From positions 682,001 to 746,000 of the forward strand of contig NZ_JAFBCR010000001.1 of NCBI RefSeq assembly GCF_016907795.1: a stretch of 64,000 nucleotides of DNA, read 5' to 3'. Position 1 is the first letter of the stretch; each line of letters begins with the position of its first letter. Shown here piece after piece: positions 56,490 to 64,000 of this stretch. Under the pieces are notes generated by a model. It made no database searches. It was not told the origin of the DNA and saw only the letters and a program-made list of their open reading frames with translations. This stretch comes from Kocuria palustris (GTDB lineage Bacteria > Actinomycetota > Actinomycetes > Actinomycetales > Micrococcaceae). The translations under genes were made by a program, and so were the position numbers.

Positions 56490-57046
56490 CAGACCTTCAG
56501 CAGCTCTGCTTCCTTGTTCTTGGCCGCGGTGTCGATCTGCTCCGAGGCCTTCTTGGTCAGGGCGTCGAGCTCCTTCTCGGCGCGCTTGCCCTCGTCCTCG
56601 CCGATCTCCCCGTCCTTGACGAGCTTCTCGATGGCCTCCTTGGCCGTGCGGCGGATGCTGCGCACCGAGATGCGGCCGTCCTCGGCCTTCGAGTGCACGA
56701 TCTTGACGTAGTCGCGGCGGCGCTCCTCCGTCAGCTCCGGCATGACCACGCGGATCACGTTGCCGTCGTTGGCCGGGTTGGCGCCGACGTCCGAGTTGCG
56801 CAGCGCCTTCTCGATCTCACCCAGGGCGGAGCGGTCGTAGGGCGTGATGAGCAGCGTGCGGGCCTCCGGGTTCTGGAAGGACGCCAGCTGGTTCAGCGGC
56901 GTGGGGGCCCCGTAGTACTCGACCGTCACGTTGGCGAACAGGGAGGGGTTCGCCCGTCCGGTGCGGATGGCGGCGAACTCGTCGGCAGCGTGCGCGACGG
57001 CCTTGTCCATGCCGGTCTTGGCTTCGTTGTGGATCTCGTCGATCAC
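56489..57046 (-). CDS. frr: ribosome recycling factor
   Basis: RRF splits post-termination ribosomes with EF-G. The 185-residue protein is full length, with the two-domain helical pattern (FAAIRTGRANPSLFANVTVEYYGAPTPLNQLA ... PELTEERRRDYVK). The GTG start is preceded by AAGGAG at 6 nt. Confidence 0.97.
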   Translation of the reverse strand: MIDEIHNEAKTGMDKAVAHAADEFAAIRTGRANPSLFANVTVEYYGAPTPLNQLASFQNPEARTLLITPYDRSALGEIEKALRNSDVGANPANDGNVIRVVMPELTEERRRDYVKIVHSKAEDGRISVRSIRRTAKEAIEKLVKDGEIGEDEGKRAEKELDALTKKASEQIDTAAKNKEAELLKV

Positions 57047-57171
57047 TTCAAGCTCCTTGCGTGGTCTGCGGGATCGGTGCGAGGTCCGGACCGATCAGGT
57101 GGGCAGCGCGGCTGCGGGCACTGAGGCCCAGTCTAGCGAGGCGAGTGCACGCGCCGCGGGACGACGGCGGC

Positions 57172-57966
57172 TCAGACGGTGATGAGGGTGCCCATGTCCT
57201 CGCCCAGGATCGCGCGCGTGACACTGCCCTCGCCCTGCATGCCGAAAACGCGCATGGACACGTTGTTGTCCCGGCACAGCGAGAACGCGGTCTGATCCAT
57301 CACGCGGATGTTGCGGGTGATGGCCTCGTCGTAGGTCAGCGACTCCAGGCGCACCGCCGAGGGGTCCACGTTGGGGTCGGCGGTGTAGACGCCGTCCACG
57401 CCGTTCTTGCCCATCAGGACCTCGTCGGCCTCGATCTCCAGGGCGCGCTGGGCGGCGACGGTGTCCGTGGAGAAGTAGGGCAGGCCGGCTCCGGCGCCGA
57501 AGATCACCACGCGGTCCTTCTCCATGTGCCGGATCGCCCGCCGAGGGATGTAGGCCTCTGCGACCTGCTCCATGGAGATGGCCGACTGGACGCGGGTGTC
57601 CACGCCGCACTGCTCCAGGAAGTCCTGCAGCGCCAGGCAGTTCATCACAGTGCCGAGCATGCCCATGTAGTCGGCGCGCGAGCGGTCCATGCCTGCCTGG
57701 GAGAGCTCTGCCCCGCGGAAGAAGTTGCCTCCGCCGACGACGATCGAGGTCTCGACCTGTCCGACCGTGGCGGCGATCTGCTCGGCGATGTTGCGCACCA
57801 CCGAGGTGTCCACGCCCACGCGGCCGCCGCCGAACACCTCGCCGGAGAGCTTCAGCAGGATGCGGCGACGCTGCCCTCGCTCCCCCGGGCTCGTGGCCGA
57901 GCGATCGGTCTCGCGACCTGCGCGCAGCGCTCCGTCGCGGATCTCCGAGGGGGTGGTGGTGGGCAT
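57172..57966 (-). CDS. pyrH: UMP kinase
   Basis: PyrH phosphorylates UMP to UDP. The 264-residue protein has an N-terminal extension of about 33 residues, then [27 protein letters not shown] and [38 protein letters not shown] lies 4 nt before the ATG. It sits between tsf and frr in the usual order. Confidence 0.97.
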   Translation of the reverse strand: MPTTTPSEIRDGALRAGRETDRSATSPGERGQRRRILLKLSGEVFGGGRVGVDTSVVRNIAEQIAATVGQVETSIVVGGGNFFRGAELSQAGMDRSRADYMGMLGTVMNCLALQDFLEQCGVDTRVQSAISMEQVAEAYIPRRAIRHMEKDRVVIFGAGAGLPYFSTDTVAAQRALEIEADEVLMGKNGVDGVYTADPNVDPSAVRLESLTYDEAITRNIRVMDQTAFSLCRDNNVSMRVFGMQGEGSVTRAILGEDMGTLITV

Positions 57967-58173
57967 GGTGCCTCCTGGCAGTCGCTGACGTGCCCCGCGG
58001 CGATGGGCGAGGCCGCGGGCGCCGCGGCCGTGTCACGGCCGCTGGGCACGGACCAGCATAGCGGCCAGCTAGGACCTGCTCTGCGGCACGCACCGGGCTC
58101 TCCCCGCACGGCGAGCTCGGTCGACGGGAAGCAACGGTGCAGACCAGGCCGGAGGCAGGCTCCGCAGACGACG

Positions 58174-58218
58174 AAGCGCCCCCGCCCGGTCCCGTGAGGG
58201 GCGCGAACGGGGGCGCTT
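58174..58218 (-). terminator. hairpin downstream of tsf
   Basis: AAGCGCCCCCG / CGGGGGCGCTT arms (11 bp) around a 23-nt loop that can fold further, about 20 nt past the tsf stop. Confidence 0.7.
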
Positions 58219-58238
58219 GTGCGCTGAAGCGCTGCGGA

Positions 58239-59075
58239 TCAGGCGCCGACGCGGAAGCGGGCGAACGCCTTGGGGGTCGCACCGGCGGCCTTCAGGACGG
58301 CGCCGACGGACTGCTTGGCGTCCTTGGCGAAGTCCTGGTCGACCAGCACGTTCTCCTTGTAGAAGCCGTTGAGGCGACCCTCGACGATCTTGGGGAGGAT
58401 CTGCTCCGGCTTGCCCTCGGCCTTGGCGGTCTCCTCGGCCACGCGGCGCTCGTTCTCGACGGTCTCCGCCGGGACGTCCTCGCGGGTGAGGAAGTTCGGG
58501 GACAGCGCAGCGATGTGCACGGCGACGTCGTGAGCGGCCGTCTCGGCCTCGGCGCCCTGGCCGTCCACGGCCAGCAGCACGCCGACCTGGGCCGGGAGGT
58601 CCTTGGAGGTGCGGTGCAGGTACAGCTCCACCAGCGGGGCCTCGACGCGGGCGATGCGGCGCACGACGACCTTCTCGCCGAGCAGCGCGCCGGTCTCGGT
58701 CACCAGGTCGGAGACCTTCTGACCGTCGACCTCGGCGGCCAGCAGGGTGTCCAGATCCTGGGCGTCGACGGCCACGGCGGCGTCCATGACCTTCTCGCCG
58801 AAGGCCACGAACGGCTCGGCCTTGGCCACGAAGTCGGTCTCCGAGTTGACCTCGACGAGGTAGCCCTTCTGGCCCTCGACGCGGCCGACGACGATGCCCT
58901 CGGCGGTCGCGCGGCCCTCGCGCTTGGAGACGCCCTTGAGGCCCTTCACGCGGATGATCTCGAGGGCCTTCTGCTGATCGCCGTCAGCCTCGTCGAGGGC
59001 CTTCTTGACGTCCAGCATGCCGGCGCCGGTGCGCTCGCGCAGTTCCTTGATGTCCTTGGCGGTGTAGTTCGCCAT
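58239..59075 (-). CDS. tsf: translation elongation factor Ts
   Basis: EF-Ts recycles EF-Tu by nucleotide exchange. The 278-residue protein has the N-terminal UBA-like domain (YTAKDIKELRERTGAGMLDVKKALDEADGD) and the core with NSETDFVAK. It is full length. AAGGAG precedes the ATG by 5 nt. Confidence 0.98.
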   Translation of the reverse strand: MANYTAKDIKELRERTGAGMLDVKKALDEADGDQQKALEIIRVKGLKGVSKREGRATAEGIVVGRVEGQKGYLVEVNSETDFVAKAEPFVAFGEKVMDAAVAVDAQDLDTLLAAEVDGQKVSDLVTETGALLGEKVVVRRIARVEAPLVELYLHRTSKDLPAQVGVLLAVDGQGAEAETAAHDVAVHIAALSPNFLTREDVPAETVENERRVAEETAKAEGKPEQILPKIVEGRLNGFYKENVLVDQDFAKDAKQSVGAVLKAAGATPKAFARFRVGA

Positions 59076-59133
59076 GTGAGCTCCTTGATCGATCGTCGCC
59101 CTGTGCAGACCGTCGACGGTCCGCTCCGAGCGT

Positions 59134-59240
59134 GCTCCGCTCCCGATGATGCGGGATCGGAGCGAATGTCAGGTGAACAGCGGGTGGGATCGTCTCCGCC
59201 CGCGGGCTCCGTCCGGCGCCGGTGAGGGCACCGGACGGAG
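59134..59240 (-). terminator. two hairpins between rpsB and tsf, possible attenuator
   Basis: CTCCGTCCGG / CCGGACGGAG (59207-59240, 10 bp) lies just after the rpsB stop. GCTCCGCTCCCG with CGGGATCGGAGC (59134-59163, one mismatch) lies before tsf. Partial termination between these genes is known in other bacteria. Confidence 0.55.
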
Positions 59241-59246
59241 AGAGGA

Positions 59247-60149
59247 TCAGCTCTCGGTGGACTCGGCGGCCGGGGCCTCGGCGGTCTCGGCCTCAGCGGC
59301 CGGAGCCTCGGTCTGCTCGCCGGCAGCGGCGACCTTGGCGGACTCGGCGGCCGACTCGGCGGACTTCTCAGCCTCGGCGGCGGCGTTGTGCTGCTCGAGC
59401 AGCTCGCGCTCCCACTCGGCCATGGGCTCCTCGGGAGCCTCCGAGCCGCCCTTGGCACCGCCGCGGGCCAGCAGGCCCTCGGCGACGGCGTCGGCGACCA
59501 CGCGGGTCAGCAGGTTCACGGAGCGGATGGCGTCGTCGTTGCCCGGGATCGGGAATGTGACCTCATCCGGATCGCAGTTGGTGTCCAGGATCGCGACGAC
59601 CGGGATGCCAAGCTTCTGCGCCTCGTCGATGGCGAGGTGCTCCTTCTTGGTGTCCACGACCCAGACCATGGAGGGGGTCTTGGACAGGTTGCGGATGCCG
59701 CCCAGGGTGCGCTCCAGCTTCTCCGCCTCGCGGCGCATGAGCAGGAGCTCCTTCTTGGTGTACTGCGAGCCGGCGACGTCGTCGAAGTCGATCTGCTCGA
59801 GCTCCTTCATGCGGTCGATCCGCTTGGAGACCGTGGAGAAGTTGGTGAGCATGCCGCCGAGCCAGCGGTGGTTCACGTAGGGCATGTTCACGCGGGTCGC
59901 CTGCTCGGCGATGGTCTCCTGCGCCTGCTTCTTGGTGCCGACGAACAGGATGGTGCCGCCGTGGGCGACCGTGGACTTGACGGCCTCGAACGCGCGGTCG
60001 ATGTAGGCCAGCGAGCCCTGGAGGTCGATGATGTAGATGCCGTTGCGCTCGGTGAGGATGAAGCGCTTCATCTTCGGGTTCCAGCGACGGGTCTGGTGGC
60101 CGAAGTGGACGCCGTTGTCGAGCAGCTGGCGCATGGTGACGACAGACAT
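59247..60149 (-). CDS. rpsB: 30S ribosomal protein S2
   Basis: The 300-residue S2 starts [27 protein letters not shown] and contains the S2 signature [21 protein letters not shown]-terminal Ala/Glu-rich tail of about 45 residues extends past the core, as in other actinobacteria. GAAGGAG lies about 6 nt before the ATG at 60149; longer upstream frames are not supported. Confidence 0.97.
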   Translation of the reverse strand: MSVVTMRQLLDNGVHFGHQTRRWNPKMKRFILTERNGIYIIDLQGSLAYIDRAFEAVKSTVAHGGTILFVGTKKQAQETIAEQATRVNMPYVNHRWLGGMLTNFSTVSKRIDRMKELEQIDFDDVAGSQYTKKELLLMRREAEKLERTLGGIRNLSKTPSMVWVVDTKKEHLAIDEAQKLGIPVVAILDTNCDPDEVTFPIPGNDDAIRSVNLLTRVVADAVAEGLLARGGAKGGSEAPEEPMAEWERELLEQHNAAAEAEKSAESAAESAKVAAAGEQTEAPAAEAETAEAPAAESTES

Positions 60150-60604
60150 GTCGTGCTCCTTCGTTTCTGCGCTCGCGCACCCCTGGTCCGGGCATGCGGA
60201 GCGCGGTCTGCGGTTGGTCGACGTGTCCGCCGGGTCGGCGGATCGTCCCTGGCGCACCGCGTGGGGCGGCCCCGGGAACCGGGGGGCTGCTCTCCGTCCG
60301 CCGCCTGCGACCGGGAGGCCGAGGACCGTGGCGGGCGGGTCGGGTCTGCGAGAGGACGGAGCCTGTCGGATCCCGACGACGATGCGCGCGAAGTCAGTGC
60401 CCAGCGCCGCCGCCGGTACCTGAATCAGGCATGCTGACAGCGCATGTGGTGACACTGCGGAACCAGGGTACTACATGAACCGCGTCATGACGGGCCAGGT
60501 GCGGGGACTCCACAGGCGCCTGTCCGGGCCGCGACGCGGGGCTCGAGGCTCCGCTGCATCCACAGTCGGAGCCGCGCTGCCGCGATCCACCGCATCCTGC
60601 CCGC
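60150..60604. other. rpsB / M23-peptidase divergent intergenic region (455 bp, no gene)
   Basis: It should hold the rpsB promoter and leader. TACCCT at 60465-60470 on the minus strand is a possible -10 box, giving a leader of about 300 nt. Small GC hairpins (for example TCCGCC / GGCGGA at 60226-60242) are present. Open frames here have no gene-like codon pattern. Confidence 0.5.
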
Positions 60605-61282
60605 ATGAACGCACTCGCCTCCCACGCAACCGCTTCCGCCGGCCCCGAGCAGCCCTCGCCGTCCCCCAGGGCCCGAAGATCGCGCAGCACGCTGCTGGTC
60701 GCGGCTGCGGTGCTGGTCAGCTGGGCGCTGTCCGCTCCGGCGACTCCCCCATTGGCACATGCCGCCTCCGGCCAGCCTGTCCGAGCTGCGGCGATCTCCA
60801 CCGCGCTGCCGCTGGTCCCGGGCTCCCTCGATGCCGCCGATCAGCAGCTGCTGGCCGCCGTGCACGGGACCTGGCAGTGGCCCGTGACCATCCAGCCCAG
60901 GGTGGTCCGCGACTTCGATCCGCCGTCCGAGCGCTGGCTGGCTGGGCACCGAGGCGCGGATCTGACCGTCGGCCTCAACGGCGAGATCCTGGCCCCGGCG
61001 GACGGGCGCGTCAGCCACGTGGGCACGGTCGTGGACCGGGCGACCATCACCATCGATCACGGCGACGGCCTGCGCTCGAGCTTCGAGCCGGTCGAATCGG
61101 ATCTGAAGAAGGGCGATCGCGTGCGCAAGGGACAGGTCATCGGCGTGCTCTCCGGCCGCAACCACTGTCTCACCACAGTGCGGGCCTGCGTGCACTGGGG
61201 CGTGCGCCTGGACGACGACTACGTCCATCCCCTGCCGTTCGTGGGGGCCCAGCGACCGTCGGTCCTGCTGCCCCTGCCATAG
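60605..61282 (+). CDS. secreted M23-family peptidase-like protein
   Basis: The 225-residue product has an N-terminal signal peptide (span about 29-45, AHA cleavage site near 52) and a lysostaphin-like domain. HRGAD supplies the first zinc ligands (His115, Asp119). The usual HxH motif appears as CVHWGVR, so only His197 is present and the first histidine is Cys195. Variants ending in LHWG are common among actinobacterial M23 proteins, so activity is uncertain. It likely acts on, or binds, peptidoglycan. CATCCT lies 6 nt before the ATG with no ribosome-binding site, so it may be leaderless. Confidence 0.88.
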   Translation: MNALASHATASAGPEQPSPSPRARRSRSTLLVAAAVLVSWALSAPATPPLAHAASGQPVRAAAISTALPLVPGSLDAADQQLLAAVHGTWQWPVTIQPRVVRDFDPPSERWLAGHRGADLTVGLNGEILAPADGRVSHVGTVVDRATITIDHGDGLRSSFEPVESDLKKGDRVRKGQVIGVLSGRNHCLTTVRACVHWGVRLDDDYVHPLPFVGAQRPSVLLPLP

Positions 61283-61300
61283 GCCGCGTCTGCCGCGCGA

Positions 61301-61330
61301 AGCGCCCCGAGCCAGGGTGCTCGGGGCGCT
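61301..61330. terminator. hairpin downstream of the M23 gene
   Basis: Perfect 12-bp arms AGCGCCCCGAGC / GCTCGGGGCGCT with loop CAGGGT, 18 nt after the stop. It could also end transcription from the tRNA on the other strand. Confidence 0.8.
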
Positions 61331-61343
61331 GAGGTTCGCTGCG

Positions 61344-61417
61344 TAGGGCGGGCGGGGCTTGAACCCGCGACCCAAGGATTATGAGTCCTCTGCTCTGACC
61401 AGCTGAGCTACCGCCCC
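61344..61417 (-). tRNA. tRNA with CAU anticodon (tRNA-Ile2 or elongator tRNA-Met)
   Basis: The 74-nt cloverleaf has a GGGGCGG acceptor arm pairing with CCGCCCT, a D arm GCTC/GAGC, anticodon stem-loop GAGGA-CTCATAA-TCCTT, and T arm GCGGG-TTCAAGC-CCCGC. The anticodon CAT is at 61381-61383 on the minus strand, and CCA is not encoded. The GAGCA and CTTGGGTCGC context resembles tRNA-Ile2 (lysidine-modified) more than elongator Met, but the identity is not certain without comparison. Confidence 0.92.
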
Positions 61418-61501
61418 TCGTCCGCCCCGGGCGCCTGCACTGCGGTGCGGACGCGAGGACGACGACTCGACAGTCTAGTCGAGCCGTCGGGTTGGGCTTG
61501 A

Positions 61502-62851
61502 TCAGTCGCCCGATCCCGGGCCCGAAGCCGGCGGGACGATCGGGAGGGGTCCGGTCTGCGGCCAGGACCCCAGCAGCAGATCCGGGTCCACGCCGCGGTA
61601 GAGCTGCTCGAAGACATCGATCGTGGCCGAGAAGCTGTGCTCGGCGACCATCCTCCTGCTCGCCGCTCCCATCTCGCGGCGCCGATCCTCGGGGAGCTCG
61701 AGGAGCCGCAGCAGGAGTCTGCCCAGCTGCTCGTGATCACCGGGCGGGAACAGCCACCCGTTGACGCCCTCGTCGACCAGATGCGGAAGGGCGCGGGCGT
61801 CGGCGAGCAGAACGGGCGAGGACGCCGCCATGGCCTCGAGGGACACGAGGGACTGCAGCTCGGCGGTGCCGGGCTGGCAGAAGGCATCGGCGCGCAGGTA
61901 GGCCGCCCGCAGCTCCTCATCGGAGACGAATCCCCGGAACACGGTTCGATCCGCGATGCCCAGCTGCTGCGCCAGCTCGGCCAGCCGGTCGTACTCACCG
62001 CCCTGGCCCACGATCTCCACGCCGACGTCGCTGCGATCCGCGATGCTCGCCACGGCACGCAGCAGGACGTCGATGTGCTTCTCCGGGTCCAGCCGCCCGA
62101 CGAACAGGACGGTCGGGCGGTCCCGCCGAGGCAGGACCTCCCCGGGCTTGAGGTCGTACTGAGCGGCGTCGATCCCGTTGGACAGCGCATGCATGGGGAA
62201 GTCGAAGCCGTTGGCTCGCATGGACTCCACCGCCAGCGGGGTGGGTGCCGTGACGACGTCGCAGCGGCGGAACACCGAGGCCATATCCCGCCACGAGAAC
62301 CTGCGGTACAGGCGTCGGAGCGGGTCCGGCAGCGGGAGGTACTGCTCGATGTTCTGCGGGATGAAGTGATTGGTGCCGATCAGGCGGATGCCGCGCGACT
62401 GAGCCTCCTTGGCGAAGTACCTGCCCAGGATGTAGTGGCACTCGATATGCACCACGTCAGGGCGCAGCTCGTCCATCAGCCGGGAGATCTCGCCCCGCAC
62501 CTCCCACGGGAAGCACAGGTGGAACGTGTCGTAGGTGAAGGCGGTGTGCGAGCGGAAGCGGTGCTCGGTGACCGCGCCGTCCATCCGGGTCATGGTCCGT
62601 CCCCTGCTGGGGCGCGGTGCGGCGATGTGGACGTCGTGGCCCCTGCCCGCCATGGCCTGCGCCAGGCGGTGGGAGAACTGCGACGAGCCGTTGATGTCCG
62701 GCGGGTAGGTCTCCGCCACCACCAGGACCCGAAGGCGCCCGTCGACAGGCTCCGGCACGCCGTCCAGCGGGAGCTCCGGGAGCATGTAGTCATCCCGGAT
62801 CACCCCGCGGGGGTCCTGGGGCGGCTGCGGATCTGCCGGGGAAGGGCTCAC
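61502..62851 (-). CDS. GT4-family glycosyltransferase
   Basis: The 449-residue GT-B enzyme has an N-terminal Rossmann domain beginning LRVLVVAETYPPDINGSSQF, the linker HALSNGID, the donor domain start TVLFVGRLDPEKHIDVLLRA, and the E-x7-E region GTAELQSLVSLEAMA. The pattern is close to the mannosyltransferases PimB' and MgtA of actinobacteria, so a role in mannolipid or glycolipid synthesis is likely, but the acceptor is unknown. The GTG at 62851 overlaps the DMT transporter stop by 4 nt; an ATG further in (MLPELPL) is also possible. Confidence 0.9.
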   Translation of the reverse strand: MSPSPADPQPPQDPRGVIRDDYMLPELPLDGVPEPVDGRLRVLVVAETYPPDINGSSQFSHRLAQAMAGRGHDVHIAAPRPSRGRTMTRMDGAVTEHRFRSHTAFTYDTFHLCFPWEVRGEISRLMDELRPDVVHIECHYILGRYFAKEAQSRGIRLIGTNHFIPQNIEQYLPLPDPLRRLYRRFSWRDMASVFRRCDVVTAPTPLAVESMRANGFDFPMHALSNGIDAAQYDLKPGEVLPRRDRPTVLFVGRLDPEKHIDVLLRAVASIADRSDVGVEIVGQGGEYDRLAELAQQLGIADRTVFRGFVSDEELRAAYLRADAFCQPGTAELQSLVSLEAMAASSPVLLADARALPHLVDEGVNGWLFPPGDHEQLGRLLLRLLELPEDRRREMGAASRRMVAEHSFSATIDVFEQLYRGVDPDLLLGSWPQTGPLPIVPPASGPGSGD

Positions 62852-63768
62852 GGAGAATCGACTCCCGAAGGGTTGAGGGTCAGGGCGGGGTCCGCGGGCC
62901 GTCGGGCCAGGACCTCGGGGTGGAACTGGGACATGACGAAGACGCCGCTGATCGAGGCTGCGGCGCACACCATCAGCAGCACCGCGGGACCGGGACCGAA
63001 GTCGGGCCCGGCCTCGCCGAGCATCGACAGGCCGATCAGCACGCCCACCATGGGGTCGACGACCGTCAGTCCGGCCATCACGAGCTCCGGCGGTCCACTG
63101 GCGTAGGCGGACTGCACGAGCCAGCCTCCCACAGCGGCGGCCACCAGCAGGCCTGCGACGTTCACCGGGTCGATGCTCTGCCACCACGGGCCGTCGCCGA
63201 TGCGCAGCTGCGCGGTGATGATCTTCATCTCCAGAGCCACGAAGCCGTAGAGCGTGCCGGCCGAGACGAGCAGCATCAGCGCGCGCCCTCTGTGCCGCAG
63301 GAGGAGCAGGGCCAGCGCGACGACGAGCAGCACCACCGCCAGGATCACCGTCACGGCGGTGCCGGCGCGGTGAGTGATGCGAAGGGCCGGATCCGTGAAG
63401 CGGACGGCGCTGAGCACGAACAGCGCCGCTCCCCCGGCGCACAGACCGAGCGCGCGCCAGGTCGCGGCATTGATCGACAGGCCCGCGTGACGGCAGTGCA
63501 GCAGGGTGACCAGGGCCAGGCCCAGCACGCCCACGGGCTGGACGACGCTCACCGGAGCCAGGCTCAGCGCGGTCACGTTGAGGGCTGTTCCGAGGCCCAG
63601 GCAGATCAGGCCGGTCGCCCAGCGGGGGCAGCGCAGCAGGCCGAGCATGATCGGAAGCGTGAGCTTCCCATCAGCGGCGCCGGCCACGACCGCGATCGAC
63701 TGCAGATGCGTCCCGAGGGCCATGAAGACCGCCGACAGCACGGCGAGTGCCAGGGCGCACCAGACCAT
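62848..63768 (-). CDS. DMT-superfamily multi-span transporter
   Basis: The 306-residue protein has about nine spans: MVWCALALAVLSAVFMALGTHLQ, then LNVTALSLAPVSVVQPVGVLGL, typical of EamA/NIPA-type DMT proteins. GGAGG lies 7 nt before the ATG at 63768. It is translationally coupled to the glycosyltransferase, which hints at export or flipping of a lipid or sugar linked to that enzyme. That link is inferred from coupling only. Confidence 0.85.
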   Translation of the reverse strand: MVWCALALAVLSAVFMALGTHLQSIAVVAGAADGKLTLPIMLGLLRCPRWATGLICLGLGTALNVTALSLAPVSVVQPVGVLGLALVTLLHCRHAGLSINAATWRALGLCAGGAALFVLSAVRFTDPALRITHRAGTAVTVILAVVLLVVALALLLLRHRGRALMLLVSAGTLYGFVALEMKIITAQLRIGDGPWWQSIDPVNVAGLLVAAAVGGWLVQSAYASGPPELVMAGLTVVDPMVGVLIGLSMLGEAGPDFGPGPAVLLMVCAAASISGVFVMSQFHPEVLARRPADPALTLNPSGVDSP

Positions 63769-63933
63769 GCGGGGACCTCCAGCCCTCTGCTTGCGGCTTC
63801 CGTGCGACGAGCCGTGAAGGCGCGTCGCAGCCCCGGACCGGTGGGTGCGGGGCGAACACTGCCCGCCAGTGTAGGGACGATGCACGCTGGCGCGTCGGAT
63901 CCGCACCGTTCGCCCAGCCCCGCATGAGCAGAC

Positions 63934-64000
63934 TCACAGTCGGCTCACCGCCGCGTGCGGATCGGCCGCCGCAGCCCGGGCGTCGACCTCGGGCGAGCCC
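63934..64000 (-). CDS. C-terminal end of an unidentified gene (runs off the right edge)
   Basis: The frame GSPEVDARAAAADPHAAVSRL ends in TGA at 63934-63936 and shows strong G/C at third positions, unlike the other two frames, which hit stops. It is probably the last 21 codons of a minus-strand gene. The product cannot be assigned. Confidence 0.4.
   Translation of the reverse strand, partial: GSPEVDARAAAADPHAAVSRL

Noticed and set aside
60475-61332. Alternative plus-strand frame overlapping the M23 gene
   Set aside because: It is out of frame with the M23 motifs and is Arg/Gly/Ala-rich with no recognisable domain.

Overview
The window is GC-rich actinobacterial chromosome. Third codon positions are strongly G/C, GTG and TTG starts are common, and most genes lie on the minus strand. 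Gene order (rpsB-tsf-pyrH-frr-cdsA-dxr-rseP-ispG; rimP-nusA-ylxR-infB-rbfA-truB-ribF-rpsO-pnp-pepR-dapB-dapA-rnj-ftsK-pgsA-cinA-clgR-recA-recX-miaB-miaA-dapF-hflX) is the conserved core block of Micrococcales. A Micrococcaceae member such as Kocuria is my best guess, from synteny and protein style alone. I see no rRNA, phage, insertion sequence, CRISPR array, toxin-antitoxin or secondary-metabolite genes.

Left third (1-28 kb): a truncated DASS anion symporter, a DinG-like helicase, HflX, an rRNA-type methyltransferase, dapF, miaA/miaB, recX/recA (with an SOS box upstream of recA), a DUF3046 protein, a ClgR-type regulator, PncC/CinA, PgsA, FtsK, RNase J, dapA, a membrane/TPR-like protein, dapB, an M16 peptidase, an MFS exporter, PNPase and S15. 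This part combines recombination and repair, tRNA modification, diaminopimelate/lysine synthesis and RNA decay.

Middle (28-46 kb): the translation block ribF, truB, rbfA, infB, ylxR, nusA, rimP, with two small membrane proteins and a GNAT enzyme after truB; an unknown membrane-anchored protein; ProRS; and three consecutive lipoprotein genes that share signal peptides and, for two of them, duplicated upstream regulatory DNA. A DUF4081-type acetyltransferase and ispG follow.

Right part (46-64 kb): the MEP isoprenoid genes dxr and ispG with the site-2 protease rseP, split by a methionine ABC transporter (metQNI) that is preceded by what looks like a SAM-IV riboswitch; a GlsB/YeaQ-type membrane protein; an acetate symporter with its DUF485 partner; a DivIVA-repeat protein; cdsA, frr, pyrH, tsf, rpsB; an M23 peptidase; a CAU-anticodon tRNA; and a glycosyltransferase/DMT transporter pair.

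Most transcription units end in strong GC-rich hairpins without clear U tracts. Several genes (methyltransferase, miaB, ftsK, dapA, perhaps dxr and the M23 peptidase) have a TANNNT-like -10 box 6-7 nt before the start codon, so leaderless transcription is likely. The content is mainly housekeeping. I found no convincing new multi-gene system; the least explained locus is the lipoprotein cluster at 41.7-44.1 kb.
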